Source: Gelatoporia subvermispora B (lineage: Eukaryota > Basidiomycota > Agaricomycetes > Polyporales > Gelatoporiaceae). From it: DNA of 64,000 nucleotides. The translations under genes and the position numbers were made by a program. Shown here piece after piece: positions 56,522 through 64,000 of the stretch (positions within the stretch are counted from its first letter, which is position 1; each line of letters starts with the position of its first letter). A model generated the notes under the pieces. It saw nothing but the letters and a program-made list of their open reading frames with translations. It was not told the DNA's origin and did no database searches. The DNA is taken from assembly GCA_000320605.2 (NCBI GenBank), contig KB445795.1, positions 1,976,475 to 2,040,474 on the forward strand, in the 5' to 3' direction.

Positions 56522-58751
56522 ATGTCCTCCGAAATGACCCAACGAGGAGCCGCCCCGGCATACGACGCGGCGGAGAGGGGTGTACTCGACATACACAGCC
56601 GCCCTACGGACCTCGTCTTCCCCGACGAGAAGAAAGAGCTTAGCTACCCCAAGGACGAGAAGAAGGATCTCTTCCCCAAGGATGAGAAGAAGGAACTCTC
56701 CGTAGCCACCGTATTCCCTGTGCCCGCGAAGAAGGACTCGTACGTAGCACCGAAGCCCGCTGCGAAGGGACCGAAGAAGAAAGTCTCGAACTGGATTCTC
56801 ATCAAGTTGTGGTACAACACATACAGGTAGACGATGCCTTCAGCTTTCCCGCGAACAAAGTGCTAACGATGACGCAGGAAACTGTTTACCATCTGCTTCG
56901 TGATCAACATGATCGGTTTCGGTTTTGCGGCGTCTGGTCACTGGCCTTATGCCACACGGTACACCGGTGCCTTCGCAGTTGCCAATTTCAATGTTGCTCT
57001 CCTTGTGCGGAACGAGATATTTGGTCGTATCTTGTACTTGGTGGTGAACACGCTCTTCGCCAAGGTGAATACTAGTGCCATCGTAACTCGGTCAGCTATT
57101 TACAATATATGCAGTGGAGCCCGCTTTGGTTCCGTCTTGGTTGCACATCCGTACTCCAAGTAAGTTCAAATCGTTCATTCACGTCCGGACGTAGTTTAAC
57201 GGTTGTGCACAGCATCTTGGAGGCATCCACTCTGGCTGCAACGTCTCCGGTATAATTTGGCTGACTCTGAAGGTCGTCAATACCTACCGCAACCATTCAC
57301 ATGAGCACAGCGCAATCCTGAGTGTCGGTCTCTTGACGAACGTCGCAGTTATTGTTACTGCCGTCGCTGCTTTCCCTTGGGTCCGCAACACCCATCACAA
57401 GTATGTTTGACGTTGAATTTTACCTTATCTCGACCTGACGAGCACGTTATCCAGCATTTTCGAGAGGCACCACCGTTTCGTCGGTTGGACAGCACTGTTC
57501 CTTACATGTGGGTTGATTCTAGCCTCTCCCATTCACCAACGCTCATTTTCTCTCGAATAGGGGGCTTCACGATCATGGGAGACCTATGGGACGCCACCAC
57601 AGGAACGTGGGCAGTCAACGGCAGGCATCTCGTTCGTCAGCAAGACTTCTGGTATGTCATGGGTATGACAACTTGGATCGTCCTCCCGTGGATTTGCACG
57701 AGGGAGGTGCCGGTCGATATCGAGCTGGTAAGATTATAATCACAGTATGGTGTCACTGGCTCTCACACTTTCTCCAGCCTTCGCCCAAGGTTGCCATCGT
57801 TCGGTTCAAGCGCGGAATGCAGCAAGGTCTCCTCGGTCGTATTAGCCGAAGCGCTGTCAAGGAGTACCATGCCTTCGGCATCATTTCGTGAGTAGAAGAA
57901 ATATAGCATTTTTCGACTTCTGATGTGCGGATTTGAAGTGAGGGCCCCCATGCCAAGTACCACTACCTGATCTGCGGTGTGCAAGGTACGTCTGAAGCCT
58001 CATTGTGTCTCCTGATTCCCGCTGACACCTGTTCTCACGCAGGCGATTTCACACGGAGCCTTGTCAATGACCCGCCAAGAACACTATGGACTCGTGAGCT
58101 TAAGGTGCGTCTTTTCTTGTCTGGGTTTCGAGGACGTTCATCTGACCTCGGGCGAAGTTTGCCGGGGTTTCCAACACATCAACTCTGTACAAACGTGGTA
58201 TCCGTATTTGCACCGGCACTGGAATTGGAGCCGCTCTTTCTACTTGCATCCAGTCTCCTCATTGGTGCATTCCCTCTCATACCCATCCCTCGGCTGTGGT
58301 AATCTGACGTCGTTCTTGGCAGGTATCTCATCTGGATAGGTATTTTGAATTCTTCCCATGAGTGGGGCTATCACTAAGGCCGCCGTCCCTGATAGGATCC
58401 GACCAAGAGAAAACCTTTGGCCCCACAATTAGCGGCCTGATCCACAGACACATCGAGCCGGAGCGTCTCACCCTGTGGGACAGTAAGGTGCGAGGCGGCC
58501 GTCCGGATACGATGAAGATCCTTAAGGAGGTGTATCACTCTTGGCAAGCGGAAGGTAATTATAGCAGCTCCACCGTCACATTCTGAGCTGACGTCCTGAT
58601 CAGTCATATTTATCACATCGAACTACGTGGGTAATTCCGAGATGATGCAAGGATGCAAGGAGGCTGGTATGCCATGCTTCGGCACTCTCTGGGATTTCGT
58701 GCGTGTCATTTACCTGGTGTTCGAGGGTCGTCCTGACAGTCCCCACAGTGA
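56522..58751 (+). CDS. TmpA-like membrane flavoprotein oxidoreductase
   Basis: Relates to the fungal TmpA family (integral membrane, ferric-reductase-like C-terminus; TmpA influences conidiation in Aspergillus) and the membrane tails of some NRPS-like proteins. The N-terminus is soluble with a three-fold PKDEKK-type repeat (56620-56700), then KVSNWILIKLWYNTYRKLFT, ICFVINMIGFGFAASGHWPY, NFNVALLVRNEIFGRILYLV, HLGGIHSGCNVSGIIWLTLK, SVGLLTNVAVIVTAVAAFPW, FERHHRFVGWTALFLTWGF and FWYVMGMTTWIVLPWICTRE: about six membrane spans with conserved histidines. The soluble part has PSPKVAIVRFKRGMQQGLLG, CTGTGIGAALST (nucleotide-binding loop), HWYLIWIGSDQEKTFGP and SNYVGNSEMMQGCKEAGMPC. Many short introns. 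The final exon gives SPQ and stop at 58751. Confidence 0.75.
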
Positions 58752-59243
58752 AAGCGCTTCCTTCAGCTAGCCGTCCATCACATACTCTCGCATTACCTAG
58801 ACATTGGGCATAGCTTAGTAGCATTGCTGTTCCCAATCAATAATTAAATCTTGTACTTTACTACGCATTGAGGCTACTTGGCAAAGGTGTAATTGCCCTA
58901 TTTAGATGCATTCATTGTTCACTCGGACCACTCCGGATTATCGGACATTATCTGCAACGACTGTCGATGTCGTTAAACGCAACGCCGTCAAGATCTGAAC
59001 ATGCTTAAGTGGTTTTTGATGGTATGTCATTCTGTCCAATGTGGACAGCCATTGTAATTACCGTAGTCCGACGTCGGGAAATACCCCTGACACGTTCTCC
59101 ATGGGTGCTGAACTTTCTCTCATGCACCACATGGTGCCGTGTTCCACAGGTATCAATGGCGCCCGCCCGCGAGACGATCTGCCCAGGAATCATGTTGACA
59201 TTGCGACACAATGTGGGGACTACATGTCAGGCACAAAAGTGCA
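58752..59243. other. Intergenic, no supported gene
   Basis: Two 3' ends converge here. AT-richer than the flanking exons; no gene, RNA or repeat recognised. Confidence 0.45.
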
Positions 59244-60335
59244 TCAGCCAAATAACATCTCCTTAAGTATTGTACCATCTGGACCCATCCATGGCCATCG
59301 GCGAGCCCTGATCACGGCATTTGGCTCCAAATCAATGCCCCTCTTTGAAAGCTCAGCTAGTATCCTGCTAATGTTGCGCGCGTCCTGGAGATATATGCCA
59401 ACGATAATGAGTGGGGAATCACAACGAGTACAGACGAGGACTAACATCAATCCCACTGTGTTGGCGGCCTTGGAACGGTGGCAACTGTAGTGTCTCGAGC
59501 TGACGTGGTATTGTTAGCGGTTCTGGCAGGCTATATGGCAGCTGTGGGGCGTTCTGCAAAGTGATATCAGCTTCAGCTTGAGTGTGGCTGGACGTCAAGG
59601 ACATACGCTGCCCTCTCTCATGTCTCGACATCGAGATGCGTTGTGTAGCATACCTGCGTACCAGCCATAGACCATACGGCGAACGTTGATGAATCTGCCT
59701 TGGATCCAAGCTGGTAGCGGTATCTTTAGCGCACAAGTGAACTTGTAGGAATTGCCTTGCACTCATAGCGGAATGTTTTACCTTCGAGATAAAGCACTGC
59801 TTTGTTACGAAATCAGAAATGTCATGATCGCCATCGCAGCACCAACAGAAGCGAATTCTGTGTTCGCCCGAGTGGCTGTCAATCAGGCCCTTTCTATCCA
59901 GCCAAAGAGAGAATTCGCCCAACATTTCGGTGAATGTAGGGGCAGCATCTATTTGCTCCTACGGCGTGAAAGAAATACAGACCAACACTCGACACCTTGC
60001 GACAGCACCTACTTGAGTAATTCCAGTTAAATTTGTGCAAAACTCAGAGAGCTGAGGGTTCCTGGTTGGTTTGACGAAGCTGCGGAATTCATCCACTATT
60101 TCCAACATTTCGGCCCTGCCAGTACCGTCCCTATCCTTCCGACGCATAAGGCATACAGGCCATTCCTGAGCTTCGTGAGTGGCTTGTCATGAGAAGCGTG
60201 GTACATCGAAGCGGAACAGCCTGCACTTGCAATTATCTCGTTGGGATAGTCGAACTGGCCACCCTTGATGCAGGTCGATTCAACATCGAAAACCAGGAAT
60301 GCCTCATATTCTTGCTCAGCCACCTCATATGACAT
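59244..60335 (-). CDS. ERI1-like DEDDh 3'-5' exoribonuclease, tandem copy 1
   Basis: RNase T-fold exonuclease of the ERI1/ERI2/3 type, which trims 3' ends of small RNAs, histone mRNA or 5.8S rRNA. ATG at 60335: MSYEVAEQEYEAFLVFDVES then TCIKGGQFDYPNEII (ExoI Asp and Glu in DVES). Later exons: EWPVCLMRRKDRDGTGRAEM, LEIVDEFRSFVKP, LSEFCTNLTGITQ, PTFTEMLGEFSLWLDRKGLI, FCWCCDGDHDISDFVTKQCF (ExoII Asp), IPLPAWIQGRFINVRRMVYG, LTIPRQLETLQLPPFQGRQH then SGID|DARNISRILAELSKRG (ExoIII His and Asp across an intron), and the tail WPWMGPDGTILKEMLFG. All five catalytic residues are present. There is no SAP domain, unlike human ERI1. It is the most downstream of three same-strand copies. Confidence 0.87.
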
Positions 60336-60951
60336 ACTTGAGGACTATTTCGCCTGGCTTGTGGGGGGTCCAATCGCTTTGCTTCACAAGTGAGCATCCG
60401 CGTTCGTTGTACGACTAGAGATATCTACGGCCCTGACCGCAACGTCAGGATAGACCGGTGGAGACCAGACGGAACATGTTCACCTTGACAATCCGTGAGA
60501 TGGACATGTACACACGAGGACCTTCCGCTCGCGATTGCTAGCTTCTAATCGAGACGCTGAATGAATGGAAAACACCTAGTAGTGCACCAGATAAAGCACA
60601 GTGGGTTGGTGTATGAGCTAGAACGGCCGCATGACGCCATGGCGTTCCATACACGTGGCAACCTATTGGGTCGAGCACGTGAAGACTGGAGTTGCCGTCC
60701 ACCTCCTCAGGTTGCTCGGAGTCTGGAGAAGCTAGACAACTGCTCAAGACAACTGAAGCAGGCTGCCTTCAAAGACAAATGGCCAATCGATCAACAACAT
60801 AATGACCACCTTTTTCATGTCTGTTTCCACGCGAAGACAATAAACTGAGCATCGCATATACTCTGTGGTGAAACGAGACAGGAAAGGTGTGCCTCAAATA
60901 AATGTGGTCAACACCTGATGACTTCTAAACGCCCTACATAACAGCTCGTAG
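60336..60951. other. Spacer between exonuclease copies 1 and 2
   Basis: About 600 bases acting as the promoter of copy 1 and 3' flank of copy 2. A 95-codon plus-strand frame (60561-60848) resembles nothing known. Confidence 0.4.
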
Positions 60952-62128
60952 CTAGTCGATCCGATCTTTGTAATCCACTCTGCCATCTGCGCCCATCCAG
61001 TCCCATGTTTTGCTGAGATTAAAGGGTAAGTTTGGTTTCAAAACTATGCCCAATCTGGCGAGCTCTGCTAGTATTCTAGCGAGGTTTCGGGTATCCTGAA
61101 AGAACTATATCTCAGCGCGAGAGATCACTAAAAAGACCTGGTACTCACATCGATCCCACAGTGTTTGCGACCGTCGAATTTGCCTAAACCCAAGACTTCA
61201 AGTTGTTTCTCAATGTTGAAAGGATACGGCAATGGGATCGGTATGCGCATCATAGTCTAACGGACCGTCCATCAGCAAGTAGGCACCTTGACATAGATGA
61301 TATACTCACAATAGTCCTCCGTCCTTTTGTGATTCGAGGAGCTTGTTTCGCTACAGACGTACAGTGGCCCTTTACCAGCTCCTTTACGTTCATGAAATCA
61401 CCCCTCATCCAGTTAGGAACCTCAATCTTATGGAAGGGAAGATGAGTACGAATTTGCTGTGACTCCAAAAGTGCAAACATTGGCACACTTACTTGAGATA
61501 TGAAGCATTGCTTGAGTAGGAAATCTTGTATGTCAAAGTGCCCGTCACAGCACCAGGTATACTCGACTTTTCTGGAGTCATCGTTTGGATCGAGAAGTCC
61601 ATTGTGGACCATGAAGTCATCGTGGAAGGTCTTGATCATCTCCGGGAAAGTTGGGGCATTATCAACATCTGTCTGCGCACCACAACGCCTATTAGTGACA
61701 AGTCGACAAACATCGTGTTGAGAACATGACACACTTGTGTAACTCCGGTGAAGTTCACGCAGAACTGCGATAATGTAGGTTTCCAGGTGGGCTTTACGAA
61801 GCTACGGAATGTATCGACAACTTCTAGAACACACTCTGGGGTACCGCTGTCCGATTTCTTCCAGCACATCAAACATACTGGCCATTCCTATATTAATCGA
61901 CAGCTATTCGGCCTATCAGTACTAGAATGCAGTGATTGAACTCGCGATGATCTCCGTAGGATAGTCAAATCCAGAGCTGACAAAGCAGGTCGACTCGACA
62001 TCTAGAACCAGAAAGGCATCGTATCGACTATTGACTTCTGCAGCTTTGACTAAAGAATCATGCGGTGAGTTGACCTTCTGCGGTGAAGAGAGGGAGCTCG
62101 TGGAGGCATCGGTTCTTGCGGGGGGCAT
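60952..62128 (-). CDS. ERI1-like DEDDh 3'-5' exoribonuclease, tandem copy 2
   Basis: Same exon order as its neighbours. ATG at 62128, with a longer serine-rich N-terminus (MPPARTDASTSSLSSPQKVN) before SRYDAFLVLDVESTCFVSSG and FDYPTEIIAS. Then SGTPECVLEVVDTFRSFVKP, PTLSQFCVNFTGVTQ, DNAPTFPEMIKTFHDDFMVH, YTWCCDGHFDIQDFLLKQCF, FHKIEVPNWMRGDFMNVKEL, FNIEKQLEVLGLGKFDGRKH then CGID, spliced to DTRNLARILAELARLGIVLK, and TWDWMGADGRVDYKDRID with the stop at 60952. DEDDh residues are all retained. Divergence from copy 1 is spread over the protein, so this is not a very recent duplication. The extended N-terminus may alter localisation. Confidence 0.87.
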
Positions 62129-62955
62129 ATTGCACGAGGAAAGGTAAGAAGCGCCTCAGTATACCGCCTCTTCATATATAAACGAATAGCGCAGTATAAT
62201 CCATCTGGGGGTCAAACAGCTAATATCATTTTCGGGGCTTGGGCTGATCGCAAAATGCGCTGGTGGCGAATCTTTGCGGCAGCATCGCCACTGGATCTAG
62301 CGCGCGCTTGACTCCGAACAGGAAAGGGGTCAATCTAACACCAGGTCTCGACGGCGGCCGTGCTCGACTGACTGCGTTGATCACAGCGACTGAGCTGTGC
62401 AAAACTGTGTATAATGTAGCAATACAGTGTGTGCAGTAGAAAAATCCTTGGGCAAGAGGGTGCAGTATGGCACTGCAATTCGCTCAGACGCCGCATTGCG
62501 ATTCGTCGCTGGAAGCACAAACGAGTACATACATATGATGCTCGTGCGGGGAAGCAAACCACGTGGCAACGAGAAGAAAAGTGGTAAGGGAAAAAATTCA
62601 AGATCCGAACGCATGTTGCCGTTGGAACTTGGGACGTCGAGGGCCCCAGCCGCTCCGGTCAGAAAGTCCGACGCGCTCGGCCTCGTCACAGTGGAAATCA
62701 TGCGTCGTCCTTCTCAAACACACAGTTTTCTGTACTTTGGATATGTTCCTCCCTACTTTATTTCTGATAGTAACACTGAATCCATTTGTTTTATATCACT
62801 CCGGTGCTCTTCTAAAACTGTCCGCATAGAGTGTTGCGGCGATCTACGTGTGTTTGTAGCTGCCCACGAGGCGCCTAATGAAGCGCGTTGAAGAGGTGCT
62901 AGTTGACTGTCAAAGTACCTACCTGCTCATGTCACAAACGAGCATCATCCTGGTC
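62129..62955. other. Spacer between exonuclease copies 2 and 3
   Basis: About 830 bases. A plus-strand frame of 154 codons (62427-62891) has no recognisable features. Likely promoter of copy 2 and 3' flank of copy 3. Confidence 0.4.
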
Positions 62956-64000
62956 TCAGTAATAATCGTCGAGCACTCTGCCCAGCTTTCCCATCCAAGG
63001 CCATCGACGATTCGGATTAATTGGAGTGTTCGGTTGCAACTTCATCCCTCGTCTACCAACTTCTATCACTATGCGAGTTATGTTGCGCGTGTCCTAAGAT
63101 TCCATTAGTTCGTGATATGGACTGGAATATCGCGTACATACATCAATGCCACTGTGTGGACGCCCTTCAAACGGGGGTAGGCCTAATACTTGTAGTTGTC
63201 TGCTAATGGTGAGCGGCATGCGCTTCGGCAGTGGAAATGCTCTCTGTAGGAGCGATTGGTAGCTGTGATATCATAATCGAACTCTCCCTACCGAAATATT
63301 CTTCTTGTTTCTGCGAGGGCGCCGTTGCATTGTCGAAGCATGCCAGTCGCTAACCAGTACGCGAACATCCATCATGTCCCCTTGAACCCAAGTTGGCATT
63401 TGCATCTTAGGGCAATTGGTCGACACTTCGTGACATTTCCGCGACGATCGTACATACCTTGGACATGAAACATTGTTTGACAACGAAGTCGCGAATGTCG
63501 TATGGGCCATCACAGCACCAGCAAAAGCGTGTTAAGCGCTTGCCCGTTTCAACATCGATTAACCCATGGCGGATCATGAAATCTCTGAAACTCTCCATAA
63601 CCTTGGCAAACGTCGGTGTATCATCTACTTGTTGCTGAGGAGCGCGTCATCTCAGCGCATCTTCAAATCGCGTACGGAAAGGGGGAAAGGCACAAACTTG
63701 GGTGATACCCGTCAGGTTTTTGCAGAAATCTGAGAGTTCTGGTCTCCAGGTAGGTCTCACAAAGCTGCGAAACTCATCGACAACTTCGAGTGATTTAGCC
63801 TCTCCATTGTCGTTCTTGTCTCGCCAGCGCAGCAGACATACGGGCCATTCCTGGTCATAATCAGTTTGCGTCGGAGATGCAAGCAGAGTATGTTTCAAGG
63901 ACTTGCAATAATCTCATTAGGATATTCTCCTCGTGGACTTCCCTCTATACAGGTAGCTTCAACATCCAGAACCAGAAAGGCGTCGTAAGGTTGTTTCACA
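62956..64000 (-). CDS. ERI1-like DEDDh 3'-5' exoribonuclease, tandem copy 3 (5' end outside window)
   Basis: Runs off the right edge; only the first few residues seem to be missing. The first visible residues are VKQPYDAFLVLDVEATCIEG and SPRGEYPNEIIAS (DVEAT, the standard ERI1 form, versus DVEST in copies 1 and 2). Then EWPVCLLRWRDKNDNGEAKS, LEVVDEFRSFVRPTWRPELS, DFCKNLTGITQ, DDTPTFAKVMESFRDFMIRH, RFCWCCDGPYDIRDFVVKQC, MQMPTWVQGDMMDVRVLVSD, LTISRQLQVLGLPPFEGRPH then SGID spliced to DTRNITRIVIEVGRRGMKLQ, and WPWMGKLGRVLDDYY with the stop at 62956. Catalytic residues are intact. Confidence 0.85.

Noticed and set aside
59244..64000. Reading the exonuclease array as one gene with internal repeats
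   Set aside because: Each unit has its own N-terminus, complete DEDDh set and stop codon, with spacers of 600-830 bases.

Overview
The window is nuclear DNA from a filamentous basidiomycete, most likely a polypore-type agaricomycete. Most genes carry many introns of about 50-60 bases with GT..AG ends, genes are tightly packed on both strands, and the proteins look agaricomycete (anthranilate synthase, SSB-type Hsp70, TmpA-like membrane flavoprotein, SRR1, arrestin-like). There is no prokaryotic, viral or CRISPR signature. Exon joins quoted below were worked out by hand from splice sites and reading phase. Several genes (SHQ1, TRP2, uS2m, SSB, RFC, arrestin-like) close to exact multiples of three.

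Layout. 0-6 kb: a TA-flanked inverted-repeat element, then a divergent pair, SLC35F6-like transporter (-) and arrestin-like adaptor (+). 6.1-9.35 kb: no supported gene. 9.3-22.3 kb: a dense housekeeping block: SHQ1 (-)/TRP2 (+), uS2m (-)/SSB Hsp70 (+), RFC subunit (-)/CAF-1 large subunit (+), SPC24 (-). A 656-base hAT-type non-autonomous element with an 8-base target duplication sits directly upstream of SPC24. 23.4-30.6 kb: an accessory, decaying stretch with an LRAT/NlpC-like gene, a Rim15 kinase fragment fused head-on to an antisense and frameshifted glycerol-3-phosphate acyltransferase fragment, a dehydrogenase remnant, and a small PD-(D/E)XK-like gene. 30.6-36.2 kb: exportin-1 and MCT-1/Tma20. 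36.9-38.1 kb: a second TA-flanked inverted-repeat element, a 704-base run of N and a poly-C run, with a 5'-truncated SRR1-domain gene behind them. 40.6-58.8 kb: a serine/acidic-rich hypothetical protein, CDC27/APC3, CCT1, an unresolved gene, an Atg38-like MIT protein, MOG1 (-)/NDC80 (+), and a TmpA-like membrane oxidoreductase. 59.2-64 kb: three tandem, same-strand copies of an ERI1-like DEDDh exonuclease; the third runs off the window.

Functional links. Several genes belong to S phase and mitosis (RFC, CAF-1, SPC24, NDC80, CDC27). The divergent RFC/CAF-1 and MOG1/NDC80 promoters each hold clustered ACGCGT (MCB-like) motifs, and one ACGCGT lies just beyond the hAT insertion upstream of SPC24. 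CRM1 and MOG1 act in nuclear transport; SSB and CCT1 in folding of nascent proteins; SHQ1, uS2m and MCT-1 in ribosome biogenesis and translation. The parts most worth following up are the ERI1-like array, the hAT element in the SPC24 promoter, and the Rim15/acyltransferase junction.
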